A stretch of 64,000 nt of DNA, from contig CAWJBD010000001.1 of the NCBI GenBank assembly GCA_963841045.1, positions 310,001 to 374,000 of the forward strand. The letters run 5' to 3'. Position numbers and translations under genes: made by a program. A model generated the notes under the pieces. That model was not told the origin of the DNA, made no database searches, and saw nothing but the letters and a program-made list of their open reading frames with translations. Positions 33,893 to 43,837 of the stretch are shown one piece after another (position 1 is the stretch's first letter; each line of letters opens with the position of its first letter). This DNA comes from Aalborgiella sp963841045 (GTDB lineage: Bacteria > Pseudomonadota > Gammaproteobacteria > Burkholderiales > Burkholderiaceae_C).

Positions 33893-34879
33893 TCACTTGG
33901 CTATAAAACCGCTGTCTTTGATGATTTTGGTCCAAACTTGGGTGTAAGCTCGTTCGCGTTTGCCTAACTCTTGGTGTGGCATGAATTCAACGGTTAAGCC
34001 CATGGCGGTGAGCTTTTCTTTCACATCGGGCATGGCGATGGCTTTGGACACAGCGGCTTGCAATTTTTCGATGGTGGCCAGCGGTGTGCCGGTTGGCGCG
34101 AAGATGCCATAGTAAGGCACATCTTCAAAGCCAGCCAAGCCCATTTCGGCAAAGGTTGGCACTTCTGGCAAGGCGGCTTGGCGCTGTTTACCCAAAACGG
34201 CTACGACGCGGATTTTGCCCGATTTGTGGTTTTCAATGAAGTCAGGCACTGACGCCACGCCTGCCGCGATTTGGTTGCCCAACATGTCTGCCATCATGGG
34301 CGCACTGCCACGGTAAGGCAGTGGCTGCAAATCAAAGCCATTTTTCTTACCAATGATGGTGACCAAGAATTCAGGAATAGACGCGGGTGCAGGTACACCC
34401 ACTGCGCCTTTGCCAGCACCATTGCCACGCACCCACGCGACATATTCTTGATACGTCTTAGCAGGTGTACCGCCAGAGACAGCAAATGCGTTGACAAATG
34501 TGGCAAAGCCAGCGACTGGAACAAAGTCTTTGGCTGAATCAAAACCAGGTGATTTGACCACCTGCGGCAAGATGCTGATGGTGTGATCGTGCGTTAAAAA
34601 CAAAGTGAGGCCATCAGGTGCTGCCGCTTTCAAGGCTTGTGCGGCCAGTTGACCACCTGCGCCAGCTTTGTTTTCAACCACCACGGTTGTACCGAGTTGG
34701 TCTTTTAATTTATCGGCCAAGATGCGCGCAATGGCATCGGTACCGCCACCGGGTGGAAATCCCACCATTAATTTGACCGTCGATTGCGCAAATGCGCCGC
34801 TGTATGCGGTTAAACCCACTGCCAGCAGTGCAATTTTGGAAAGCTTGCCCATTCGCATGAAAATTTGAAGTGATCGCAT
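33893..34879 (-). CDS. Bug/TctC-family periplasmic binding protein
   Basis: The product of about 328 residues has a signal peptide (LSKIALLAVGLTAYSGAFAQ, cleaved after AFA) and the Bug-family features VKLMVGFPPGGGTDAIARILADKL at the start of the mature chain, shown as VGFPPGGGTDAIAR, then VVENKAGAGGQLAAQAL and PYRGSAPMMADMLG. Bug proteins bind carboxylates or aromatic acids for tripartite transporters or as sensors, and most are orphans, as here. The exact start among nearby methionines is uncertain. It is divergent from folC. Confidence 0.9.
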   Translation of the reverse strand: MRSLQIFMRMGKLSKIALLAVGLTAYSGAFAQSTVKLMVGFPPGGGTDAIARILADKLKDQLGTTVVVENKAGAGGQLAAQALKAAAPDGLTLFLTHDHTISILPQVVKSPGFDSAKDFVPVAGFATFVNAFAVSGGTPAKTYQEYVAWVRGNGAGKGAVGVPAPASIPEFLVTIIGKKNGFDLQPLPYRGSAPMMADMLGNQIAAGVASVPDFIENHKSGKIRVVAVLGKQRQAALPEVPTFAEMGLAGFEDVPYYGIFAPTGTPLATIEKLQAAVSKAIAMPDVKEKLTAMGLTVEFMPHQELGKRERAYTQVWTKIIKDSGFIAK

Positions 34880-34928
34880 GATGAATATCTCCATAAAATT
34901 AAAGTCTAACCCCTAGTGGTCCATTGTA

Positions 34929-36311
34929 ATGAACGAAAATACAAGGATGACCGAAACTAAGCCTTTGAATCCTCCGACCAGCAACAGCAGCCTAGACCAA
35001 TGGCTTAGCTACTGCGAACAATTGCACGACAAATCCATCGATATGGGCTTGTCCCGCGTGCGTGAAGTAGCGCAACGCATGGGCATGCATTTCAAATGCC
35101 CCGTTATCACCGTGGCAGGCACCAATGGCAAAGGCTCGACTTGTGCCATGAGTGAAGCCATTTTGAGCCAAGCTGGATACAAAACAGGTGTTTTCACATC
35201 TCCGCATTTGGTGCATTTTGAAGAGCGTTTGCGCATTGGTGGTGTTGCTGTGGACCCCAAATCGCTCGTGACAGGATTTGTCGCCGTCGAAGCCGCAAGG
35301 GTCAGCGATTCAAGTGGTGATTTTGACGACGTCTCGCTCAGCTACTTTGAATTCACCACTTTGGCCATTTTGCATGTGATGACCGAGTCAAAGTTGGACG
35401 TCGCCATTTTGGAAGTGGGTTTGGGTGGCAGACTGGATGCTGTCAACATCATTGATGCCGATTGCGCCATCATCACCAGCATTGATTTAGACCATATGGA
35501 GTTTCTGGGTGACAGCCGCGAGAAAATTGGTTTTGAAAAGGCTGGCATCATGCGCACTGGCGCTATTGCCGTGGTGAGTGACCCTGTGCCACCCACCAGC
35601 GTGGTGACCTATGCCAATGCCATTGGCGCTGATTTATGGTTGGTTGGGCGCGATTTCAGCGTTGAGGGAGACAAATTGCAATGGTCATGGTCTGGGCGCG
35701 GCAAACGCTATGCGGGTCTTGCATATCCTGCCTTGCGTGGCGCCAACCAATTGGTCAACGCAGCGGGCGTTTTGGCTGCGCTGACGGCTTTGCGAGATCG
35801 TTTGCCCATCACCTCCCAAGCAGTGCGCAACGGATTGGCCTTTGTCGAATTGCCGGGTCGCTTCCAAATTATTCCTGGCGAACCCACATTGGTCTTGGAT
35901 GTGGCCCATAACCCGCATGCCGTTGCCACATTGGCCTTGAATTTGGACGCCATGGGTTATTCACCCTGTACCCACGCCGTGTTTGGTGCGATGGCCGACA
36001 AAGACATTCCACAAATGCTGGCCCGAATGAATCCTTTGGTTGACAAATGGTACTTCACGGATTTACCCACTGCTCGTGCTGCTTCAGCCACGAAATTGCT
36101 TGAATTTTGGCAGCTAATCGACAATGGCCGCTCTGATACACAAATTAAGCGCCACAGCTCGCGCTATGAAAGCCCCGCTCTAGCGCTGCAAGCAGCCATG
36201 AGCGATGCGCAGCCCACTGATAGAATCGTCATATTCGGTTCATTCTTTACAGTCGGTGGCGTGTTGGAAAATGGTGTGCCGAAATTACCCGCCAAACATG
36301 CCAAAGTTTGA
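34929..36311 (+). CDS. folC: Bifunctional folylpolyglutamate / dihydrofolate synthase
   Basis: The 460-residue Mur-ligase-type enzyme adds glutamate to dihydropteroate and folates. It shows the P-loop VAGTNGKGSTCAMSE, FTSPHLVHFEERLRI, VGLGGRLDAVNII, TSIDLDHMEFLGD and LDVAHNPHAVATL. Length fits the betaproteobacterial form. It starts the conserved run folC, SPOR protein, cvpA, purF, metZ, in which dsb- or acc-type genes often lie upstream. Confidence 0.96.
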   Translation: MNENTRMTETKPLNPPTSNSSLDQWLSYCEQLHDKSIDMGLSRVREVAQRMGMHFKCPVITVAGTNGKGSTCAMSEAILSQAGYKTGVFTSPHLVHFEERLRIGGVAVDPKSLVTGFVAVEAARVSDSSGDFDDVSLSYFEFTTLAILHVMTESKLDVAILEVGLGGRLDAVNIIDADCAIITSIDLDHMEFLGDSREKIGFEKAGIMRTGAIAVVSDPVPPTSVVTYANAIGADLWLVGRDFSVEGDKLQWSWSGRGKRYAGLAYPALRGANQLVNAAGVLAALTALRDRLPITSQAVRNGLAFVELPGRFQIIPGEPTLVLDVAHNPHAVATLALNLDAMGYSPCTHAVFGAMADKDIPQMLARMNPLVDKWYFTDLPTARAASATKLLEFWQLIDNGRSDTQIKRHSSRYESPALALQAAMSDAQPTDRIVIFGSFFTVGGVLENGVPKLPAKHAKV

Positions 36312-36336
36312 CCTCCTTTATTGAGATACATATTCC

Positions 36337-37212
36337 ATGGCCTTGTTTCGCACCCGCAACAGCTCCGAGAGCAAATCGGAACCCACTACCCGAAAAAAAT
36401 CGGCAACCGTCGATACGGTGGAGACACTGCGCACAAAGGCCAGGCAGCGCTTGATTGGCTCTGCCTTGTTACTTTTAGCTGGCATCATCACCTTCACACT
36501 GCTTTTCGATAACAAGCCCAGACCCATCCCCTCTGACATTGAAATCATCATCCCTGATAAAGACAAACTTGCACCTGTCAGTGCGACTACGCAAACGCCT
36601 CTCACCCGCTCAAGCACCCACGCAAACCAGCACGCCAACTAGCCCAGCACCTGCGGCAAGCACTGCTGCAAGCAGCGCAGTCGCCGAAGCAGTTCCATCT
36701 CCGAATAGTGCGAGCAATGTGAAACCGGCACAGACCACAGCAACCGAACCCAAAACCGTACAAGCATCGTCAAGCTTGGATGCAAAAGAAGAATTGGTAA
36801 AAGCCAAACCTGCTGTGAAAGCTGAAGCTAAGACCTGACGTTAAAGCAGAACCCAAAGTTCCGGTCAAGGTTGAACCACAAAACCAAACCCACTGCTGAC
36901 GACGGCGCCAAAGCCAAAGCGATTTTGGAAGGCAAAGATCCCAAGACCAATGCAGCTAGCAACAACAATGCCGCAGCAGAAACTGATCGGTACATCGTTC
37001 AAGTAGGTGCCTTTGCCGATGCTACCAAAGCGCGTGAAGTGCGACTGAAAGTCGAGCGTACCGGACTAAAGACATACACCCACGTGGCGAAAACACCTGA
37101 AGGCACGCGCACACGCGTGCGTGTAGGACCGTTTGCCAGCCGCGCTGAAGCGGATAAGGCTGCTGAAAAAATTAAAAAACTTGATTTGCCAGCAGCCATC
37201 CTGACGCTATAA
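36337..37212 (+). CDS. SPOR-domain membrane protein (DedD-like), three frame breaks
   Basis: The locus encodes, in order, a cytoplasmic Ser/Lys-rich N-terminus, one membrane span (LIGSALLLLAGIITFTLLF), a Pro/Ala/Thr/Lys-rich low-complexity linker, and a C-terminal SPOR domain (RYIVQVGAFADATKAREV to PAAILTL) that binds denuded peptidoglycan at the septum. The frame changes near 36600, 36832 and 36879. Dropping one C, A and C respectively gives a continuous protein of about 290 residues. It lies between folC and cvpA, its usual place. Three breaks in one gene could mean decay or errors in a repetitive linker. Confidence 0.8.
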
Positions 37213-37248
37213 GTTTCAATCAGGTAGCTGCAAGACACAACCACCCAC

Positions 37249-37734
37249 ATGACCTACCTAGACTGGACACTGATAGCCGTTTTGGGCATCTCCTTTGTGA
37301 TCGGTGCATGGCGTGGCTTGGTGTTTGAAGTTTTATCTGTATTTGTGTGGATTGCCGCTTTTCTGGCCGCGCAATGGTTTGCCCCCGATGTGGCAGCAAA
37401 ATTGCCCTTGACAGATGTCGCTCCCACACTCAGGCATTTGATTGCTTTTGTATTGATTTTTGTAGTTGTCGCTTTTGTAGCAGGATTGATCAACAGTTTG
37501 ATTAAGAAAATGATCAGCGCCGTGGGTTTGCGCCCTGTAGACCGCAGCCTGGGTGCCATTTTTGGCTTGTTCAGAGGCTTGATTTTGCTGCTGGCACTGA
37601 CTGTGGTGGTCCACATGACACAATTTCGCACGCACGCAGACTGGCAAGCATCCGCAGGTGCTGGCATGCTGACGACCACGCTGCAAAAATTGAAGCCATT
37701 GTTGCCACAACAATTTGGTGCCTATTTGCCATGA
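37249..37734 (+). CDS. cvpA: CvpA family inner-membrane protein
   Basis: The 161-residue protein has four membrane spans, beginning MTYLDWTLIAVLGISFVIGAWRG and including KMISAVGLRPVDRSLGAIFGLFRG, shown here in part (GLRPVDRSLGAIFGLFRG), the family hallmark loop. CvpA is needed for colicin V production in E. coli and for envelope stress tolerance. purF follows 82 bases later, as in many proteobacteria. Confidence 0.94.
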   Translation: MTYLDWTLIAVLGISFVIGAWRGLVFEVLSVFVWIAAFLAAQWFAPDVAAKLPLTDVAPTLRHLIAFVLIFVVVAFVAGLINSLIKKMISAVGLRPVDRSLGAIFGLFRGLILLLALTVVVHMTQFRTHADWQASAGAGMLTTTLQKLKPLLPQQFGAYLP

Positions 37735-37816
37735 ATCTCTTAAGCTTTGTATTTACAATTTTTTCTTGCAAGCACAGCGCTCCCTTTAGCGCCGCTTTAA
37801 CCATGTTCGGAACTCT

Positions 37817-39358
37817 ATGTGTGGAATAGTTGGCGTTGTCAGTAACGCGCCTGTCAATCAATTGGTCTATGACGCTTTGCTGCTCTTGCAGCATCGTGGA
37901 CAAGACGCTGCCGGCATTGCGACGCAACAAGATCGAAAGTTCTTCATGCACAAAGCCAAGGGCATGGTCAAAGATGTGTTCCGCACCCGCAATATGCGTT
38001 CGCTTCCTGGCAATTGTGGTTTAGGGCAAGTGCGTTACCCTACCGCTGGCAACGCATTCAGCGAAGAAGAGGCACAGCCGTTTTATGTCAATGCACCATA
38101 TGGCTTGGTTTTGGTTCACAACGGTAATTTAACCAACGCCCATGCCTTAAAAACTGAGTTGTTTGTGACGGATCACAGACACATCAACACCGAGAGTGAT
38201 TCTGAGGTACTGCTCAATGTTTTGGCGCACGAATTAGACAAAGTTACGCGCGGCAACACCCTGACACCCAGCGATGTATTTGCTGCAGTGGCACGCGTTC
38301 ATGAACGCGTACGTGGTTCTTATGCTGTCATTGCATTGATTGCTGGGCATGGCCTTTTGGCGTTTCGCGATCCATTTGGCATTCGCCCCATGTGCTACGG
38401 CAAAACAAGCATTGCTGGCGTCAATTCAGTCATGTTTGCCAGCGAATCTGTCGCACTCGAAGGCACTGGCCATATCTTTGATCGCAATTTGAATCCAGGC
38501 GAAGCGGTGTTTGTCGATTTAGAAGGCAAGATTCAATCGCGGCAGTGCGCCAAAAACCCAGTGCTCAACCCGTGCATATTCGAGTATGTCTATTTGGCCA
38601 GACCCGATTCGGTGATGGACGGTATTTCGGTCTACCAAGCGCGATTGAACTTGGGCGAAACTTTGGCCAAGCGTGTGATTTCAACAGTGCCACCCAGCGA
38701 TATCGATGTGGTGATCCCAATTCCAGAATCGAGTCGCCCCAGTGCCGCACAGTTGGCCCATTTATTGGGCTTGCCGTACCGCGAGGGTTTCGTCAAAAAC
38801 CGTTATGTGGGCCGCACCTTTATCATGCCAGGACAGGCGGTACGCAAAAAATCAGTACGCCAAAAACTCAACGCCATCGCCAGCGAATTCAAAGGTCGCA
38901 ATGTGCTACTGGTTGATGACTCGATTGTGCGTGGCACAACTTCCAAAGAAATTGTACAAATGGCACGCGATGCCGGTGCAAACAAAGTTTACATGGCCAG
39001 CGCCGCGCCACCGGTGCGTTACCCCAATGTTTATGGCATTGATATGCCGACTGCAGACGAATTGGTGGCGCACAACCGTACCATCGAAGAAATTCGCGAT
39101 TTCATCGGCTGCGATGCCTTGATTTACCAAGACGTAGATGCCATGAAATCCGCCATCTTCAAACTCGCGCCCCATGACGATGCAACAAAACCAGCGATCA
39201 CGGGTTTTGATGCTTCATGCTTTGATGGCATCTATGTGACGGGTGATATCAAGAGCGAAGACATTGCACGACTGAATGGCAGCCGCATCAAACAAACACA
39301 ATCTACTGAAGGCGAAGAGGACAGTTCACGCTTGGCACTTCCAAATTTAAGTGAATAG
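37817..39358 (+). CDS. purF: Amidophosphoribosyltransferase
   Basis: The 513-residue first enzyme of purine synthesis starts MCGIVGVVSN, where Cys2 becomes the N-terminal nucleophile of the glutaminase domain. HRGQDAAGIAT, RYPTAGN and the PRPP-binding loop LLVDDSIVRGTTSKEIV show both domains. No propeptide or Fe-S cysteine cluster is evident, so it is the E. coli type. It follows cvpA and precedes metZ, which starts 20 bases after it. Confidence 0.97.
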   Translation: MCGIVGVVSNAPVNQLVYDALLLLQHRGQDAAGIATQQDRKFFMHKAKGMVKDVFRTRNMRSLPGNCGLGQVRYPTAGNAFSEEEAQPFYVNAPYGLVLVHNGNLTNAHALKTELFVTDHRHINTESDSEVLLNVLAHELDKVTRGNTLTPSDVFAAVARVHERVRGSYAVIALIAGHGLLAFRDPFGIRPMCYGKTSIAGVNSVMFASESVALEGTGHIFDRNLNPGEAVFVDLEGKIQSRQCAKNPVLNPCIFEYVYLARPDSVMDGISVYQARLNLGETLAKRVISTVPPSDIDVVIPIPESSRPSAAQLAHLLGLPYREGFVKNRYVGRTFIMPGQAVRKKSVRQKLNAIASEFKGRNVLLVDDSIVRGTTSKEIVQMARDAGANKVYMASAAPPVRYPNVYGIDMPTADELVAHNRTIEEIRDFIGCDALIYQDVDAMKSAIFKLAPHDDATKPAITGFDASCFDGIYVTGDIKSEDIARLNGSRIKQTQSTEGEEDSSRLALPNLSE

Positions 39359-39378
39359 GCTGAAGTGGAGTACGTGAT

Positions 39379-40617
39379 ATGACGAAAAAATCAAACGATA
39401 ACATTTTGGCTCAGCCCTTAGCACCCAATTTGCATCTGGACACTTTAGCGGTACGCATGTCCTTGCCTCCCAGCCAGTTTGGAGAAAATTCAGAAGCGCT
39501 TTTCCTGACCAGCGGTTACGTGCAGTCAAGCGCAGAAAGCGCGGCACGCCGTTTTGCAGGCGAAGAAGATGGCTACACCTACGGCCGCACCAGCAACCCC
39601 ACAGTGACCAGTTTTGAAATGCGCTTGGCGGCGATGGAAGGTACAGAAGCCGCCATTGCGACATCATCTGGCATGGCTGCCATCATGCTCATGATGTTCA
39701 GCTTGTTGAAATCAGGCGACCACGTGGTCATTTCGCAGTCCATGTTTGGTTCAACGATTAAATTGATCGGCACGGAGTTTGCGCGCTTCGGCGTTGAATC
39801 GACTGTGGTGCCGCAAACCGATTTGTCTGCATGGCAAGCTGCCATCAAAAGCAACACCAAAATATTATTTGCTGAAACACCTACCAACCCATTAACCGAG
39901 GTGTGCGATATTGCCGCTCTTGCTGACATGGCACACAAAGCTGGTGCGTGGTTGGCGGTAGACAATTGTTTTGCCACGCCTGCTTTACAAAGGCCAGCAT
40001 TATTGGGTGCAGACATCATCATGCATTCAGGCACTAAATACCTGGATGGTCAAGGTCGCGTGATGGCGGGTGCATTGTGCGCAAGTGCTGCGATGGTGAA
40101 TGAAAAATTTTTACCGGTCATGAAAAACAGCGGCATGATTTTGTCGCCCTTCAATGCGTGGGTGGTTCTCAAAGGTTTGGAAACGCTGGGTATTCGCATG
40201 CAAGCACAAAGCAAGCAAGCACTAGAGATGGCGCAATGGTTGGAAAAGCACCCACTTGTCTCCCGTGTGTATTACCCAGGCTTGCCAAGTCACCCTCAGC
40301 ACACATTGGCGATGAAACAAATGAACGGAATTGGCGGAGCCTTGTTGTCGTTTGATGTCAAAGCAGACAACCCAACACAAGCTCGTGCACGCGCTTTTCA
40401 TGTACTGGATAGCATGCAGGTGCTCTCCTTGTGCACGAACTTGGGCGATACCAAAAGCCTGCTCACGCACCCAGCCAGCACCTCGCATGGCAAACTGTCT
40501 GAAGCACAGCGTCAAGCCGCAGGCATTGGACAAGGTTTGATTCGCATGGCAGTGGGCTTAGAGCATACCGACGACATGAAAGCAGATTTGCTGCGCGGCT
40601 TAAACACGATGCCATAA
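39379..40617 (+). CDS. metZ: O-succinylhomoserine sulfhydrylase
   Basis: The 412-residue PLP enzyme of the Cys/Met-metabolism family makes homocysteine directly from O-succinylhomoserine and sulfide. It has YTYGRTSNPTVTSFE, ATSSGMAAIM, ETPTNPLTEVCDI, VDNCFATPALQRP and the PLP-lysine region MHSGTKYLDGQGR. The MetZ rather than MetB assignment rests on the purF-metZ linkage seen in beta- and gammaproteobacteria and on overall length. Confidence 0.93.
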   Translation: MTKKSNDNILAQPLAPNLHLDTLAVRMSLPPSQFGENSEALFLTSGYVQSSAESAARRFAGEEDGYTYGRTSNPTVTSFEMRLAAMEGTEAAIATSSGMAAIMLMMFSLLKSGDHVVISQSMFGSTIKLIGTEFARFGVESTVVPQTDLSAWQAAIKSNTKILFAETPTNPLTEVCDIAALADMAHKAGAWLAVDNCFATPALQRPALLGADIIMHSGTKYLDGQGRVMAGALCASAAMVNEKFLPVMKNSGMILSPFNAWVVLKGLETLGIRMQAQSKQALEMAQWLEKHPLVSRVYYPGLPSHPQHTLAMKQMNGIGGALLSFDVKADNPTQARARAFHVLDSMQVLSLCTNLGDTKSLLTHPASTSHGKLSEAQRQAAGIGQGLIRMAVGLEHTDDMKADLLRGLNTMP

Positions 40618-40644
40618 CCCTTTGAAAAAATTTGTATTGACTGC

Positions 40645-42064
40645 ATGACATCCTCGACACCCACACCACAAACACGCACGCGTTTCGCGCCTTCTCCTAC
40701 AGGCTTTATTCATTTGGGTAACATCCGCTCTGCGCTGTACCCTTGGGCATTTGCCCGTGCCACAGGTGGAAAATTTATTTTGCGCATTGAAGACACTGAC
40801 CTTGAGCGCTCCAGTCAAGAAGCGGTTGATGTGATTTTGCAAAGCATGGCTTGGTTGAAATTGGATTACGACGAAGGTCCGTTTTACCAAATGCAACGCA
40901 TGGACCGCTATAAAGAAGTCTTAGCAAGCTTACTGGCAAGTGGACACGTTTACCCGTGTTACATGAGTGTGACCGAACTGGATGCCTTGCGTGAAAAACA
41001 AATGGCCGCCAAAGAAAAACCCCGCTACGACGGCACTTGGCGACCAGAGCCGGGCAAAACTTTGCCACCGGTGCCAGCAGGTGTTGAGCCCGTTTTGCGT
41101 TTTAAAAACCCGCAATCGGGTTCTGTGGTGTGGGATGACAAAGTCAAAGGTCGCATTGAAATCAGCAACGATGAGTTGGACGACTTGGTGATTGCCCGCC
41201 CCGCGCCCTTGGGACAAGTCGGCACACCCACTTACAACTTTTGCGTGGTGGTGGACGACATGGACATGGCCATCACCCATGTGATTCGTGGCGATGACCA
41301 TGTGAACAACACACCACGCCAAATCAATATATTCAAAGCATTGGGTAAAGAGCCTCCTGTTTACGCACATTTACCTACCGTGTTGAACGAGCAAGGCGAA
41401 AAAATGAGCAAACGTGCAGGTGCAAAGCCCGTCACGCAGTTTGCAGAAGATGGCTATTTGCCCGATGCGGTGGTGAACTATTTGGCACGACTGGGCTGGA
41501 GCCACGGCGATGATGAAATCTTCAGCCGCGCCCAATTGATTGAATGGTTCAACCTTGATCATTTGGGCAAAAGCGCCGCCCAATTTGATGAAGCCAAACT
41601 GCGCTGGGTCAATGCACAGCACATCAAAGCCATGCCTGATGACGAACTCGCGAGATTGGTGGCACAACAACTTAAAAAGCGCGGCATTACTGCCGATGAG
41701 CGGTTGGCGGCTATTTGCGCTTTGTTCAAAGACCGCTGTGACACCACCGTGGTGTTAGCCGATTGGACAGCCAAGTTTTATGCCCCTATCGAAATCAAGC
41801 CAGAGGATTTGGCGCAACATCTGCACCGACGCAGTCAAGCCCGCGATGCAAACTTTAATTGACAAGCTGACACAATGCGACTGGAACAAAGCAGCGATTG
41901 CGCTCGTGATCAAAGAAGTGCTGTCTGAACACGCCATCAAAATGCCGCAACTGGCCATGCCAGCACGCGTTTTGCTGATGGGAACACCCCAAACACCCTC
42001 ATTGGATGCGGTCATTTCTTTATTTTCTAAAGACGAAGCATTAAAGCGCCTGAAAAGCGCATAA
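40645..42064 (+). CDS. gltX: Glutamyl-tRNA synthetase (late frame break)
   Basis: The class I synthetase has RFAPSPTGFIHLGNIRSAL (HIGH-type site), the Rossmann core and EKMSKRAG (KMSKS). The initial frame ends at 41862 after an unlikely tail. From about 41825 another frame continues as TDAVKPAMQTLIDKL and runs to the normal C-terminus ALKRLKSA. One extra C near 41824 explains this; removing it gives about 473 residues, the family length. The gene is essential in most bacteria, so an indel error is the best explanation. tRNA-Glu lies 175 bases downstream. Confidence 0.93.
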
Positions 42065-42079
42065 ATTTCGGGCTATAAT
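42050..42079 (+). promoter_or_regulatory. Sigma-70 promoter of the tRNA cluster
   Basis: CTGAAA (42050-42055) and a perfect TATAAT (42074-42079) are 18 bases apart, and tRNA-Ala starts 25 bases downstream. The -35 box overlaps the last codons of gltX. Confidence 0.7.
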
Positions 42080-42104
42080 ACGAGGCTCTGAAGTTTGCAG
42101 GACT

Positions 42105-42180
<76 letters not shown>

Positions 42181-42239
42181 GAATTTTCATGCAAGCTAAA
42201 GAGAAAGAATTGCGAAGATTACGGAAGTTCCAAGGTTTT

Positions 42240-42315
42240 GACCCCATCGTCTAGAGGCCTAGGACATCACCCTTTCACGGTGAGTACCGGGGTTCGAATC
42301 CCCGTGGGGTCGCCA
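42240..42315 (+). tRNA. tRNA-Glu (TTC)
   Basis: The acceptor stem is GACCCCA / TGGGGTC, the anticodon loop CTTTCAC holds TTC, the T-arm is CCGGGGTTCGAATCCCCG and CCA is encoded. It lies 60 bases after tRNA-Ala and is the cognate substrate of the nearby gltX product. Confidence 0.96.
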
Positions 42316-42398
42316 AGTTTTGTTGCACTTGGTTTGTGAGTTGAGCGAAGTACTTCATGTGCTGAGTTGAACAAGCAAGCAAACGCAACAACCACTGC

Positions 42399-42475
42399 GG
42401 AGTGGTAGTTCAGTTGGTTAGAATACCGGCCTGTCACGCCGGGGGTCGCGGGTTCGAGTCCCGTCTACTCCGCCA
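42399..42475 (+). tRNA. tRNA-Asp (GTC)
   Basis: The acceptor stem is GGAGTGG / CTACTCC with one G-T pair, the anticodon loop CTGTCAC holds GTC, the T-arm is GCGGGTTCGAGTCCCGT and CCA is encoded. It is last in the cluster and is followed by a strong terminator. Confidence 0.95.
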
Positions 42476-42483
42476 CAAAATTA

Positions 42484-42518
42484 AAAGCCTCGTTATGCAA
42501 TGCGTAACGAGGCTTTTT
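42484..42518 (+). terminator. Terminator of the tRNA cluster
   Basis: AAAGCCTCGTTA pairs with TAACGAGGCTTT over a 9-base loop and ends in a T-run. The flanking A-run means it can also serve the DUF3617 gene on the other strand. Confidence 0.92.
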
Positions 42519-42541
42519 ACTACTGAACAATAGCTAAAGAT

Positions 42542-43033
42542 TTATTTGCAGTCGCCAATACGTCGAATTTCCATCACATTGTTTGACTTTGTGTTGAACT
42601 CAGGGCTTTGCATGGTTGTTTTACTGGTGTGAATTTGAATATCCCCTTTTTGTTCTAAAGTGGCAATGCTATTCATCTTCATACCTTGTCCGGAACATGA
42701 CTGTGTGTAATTCACGATATTACCTTGCTTACTGAAGTCGGTGATGGTGCATTTGAACCCCGTATCTTTTTGACCGGTCATAAACTGACGACCTTCGTCA
42801 ATGTCCTTTTGCGTGACGCAATGACGCATGGTTTTAGTAGGCATTTTCATGGTTCCCATGCCAGGCATACCACTCATTTCAGTTGTCATTTTGTATTCAA
42901 ACAACCCAGGCTTAGGGCCTGATGCTTTCGCCCATGCATCGTAAGCAGGGTTACCCGTTTGTGCATTTGCGACTCCAATCGCAAAAAAACCTAACGCTAG
43001 ACAAGCTGTTATTTTGTTCAATTTGATTTGCAA
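42542..43033 (-). CDS. DUF3617 family exported protein
   Basis: The 163-residue protein has a signal peptide (KITACLALGFFAIGVANAQ, cleaved after NA) and a DUF3617-type body: PGLFEYKMTTEM, TMRHCVTQKDID, FKCTITDFSKQGNIVNYTQSC and a final Cys (RRIGDCK). Four conserved cysteines suggest two disulfides. It probably resides in the periplasm. The function is unknown. It converges on the tRNA cluster. Confidence 0.85.
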   Translation of the reverse strand: MQIKLNKITACLALGFFAIGVANAQTGNPAYDAWAKASGPKPGLFEYKMTTEMSGMPGMGTMKMPTKTMRHCVTQKDIDEGRQFMTGQKDTGFKCTITDFSKQGNIVNYTQSCSGQGMKMNSIATLEQKGDIQIHTSKTTMQSPEFNTKSNNVMEIRRIGDCK

Positions 43034-43131
43034 TGTTCTCCAAAAGAATTAAAAATGAATTTATTTTCATACTCTGTATATTTGACATAGTTGATAGCTG
43101 CATATCAATATTTCCATATCGGTAATGATTT

Positions 43132-43813
43132 TTAAGCCAGCACCGATTGCAAAAATGCCGAAATATCCGCTATCTCTTTCGGGTGCACGCTGTGCGGCAT
43201 CGGGTAGGTGTGCCATTGAACTGTGTAGCCAAGGCTGGCCAAGGCATTGCGCGAATCTTCGCCACGACCCACCACCACCACTGGGTCTTGCGTGCCGTGC
43301 GCCATGAAAATGGGCGTGTCTGCATTGGCAGCACTGCGTTCGGTAGCGACAGTGCTAGGCTAGAGGCAGGTAGCCCGACAAAGCCATGATGCCAGCGAGT
43401 TTGGCCTTGTGGCGCAAACCTGTGTGCAATGCAACTGCGCAGCCCTGCGAGAAACCGGCCAATACGATTTTGGTCGGGTGTATACCGCGGCTGACTTCGT
43501 TGGCAATCAGAGCTTCGATGTGTTGTTGCGACTTGACTATGCCTGCAGCGTCTTCATGCCTGACAGCGCCTGCGCCAAGTTCAGTACCAAAAATATCGTA
43601 CCAAGCTGGCATGACGTAGCCGCCATTGATGGTGACGGGCATGACAGGCGCATGCGGGAAGACGAAGCGAATCGCGGGGCAGCCTGTTAAATCCAATTCA
43701 GGCACGATGGCAGCAAAGTCATCGCCACTGGCACCCAAGCCGTGCATCCAAATGATGGCGGCTGTCGGATTTGGTGCGGATTCGATTTCAATGCGTTCGA
43801 GTAATGTGGTCAT
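43132..43813 (-). CDS. Carboxylesterase / phospholipase (EstB-like), frame break
   Basis: The alpha/beta hydrolase begins IIWMHGLGASGDDF and has the nucleophile motif GFSQGCAVAL. It then breaks after SGYLPLA. From about 43360 another frame continues STVATERSAANADTP, then HGTQDPVVVVGRGEDS (catalytic Asp), MPHSV (catalytic His) and ends LQSVLA. One extra base restores about 226 residues, the usual size of the carboxylesterase/thioesterase group that hydrolyses short acyl esters. It lies 24 bases after ftsY. Confidence 0.83.
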
Positions 43814-43837
43814 GTTGATTATTAAAAGTTAAAAGAT

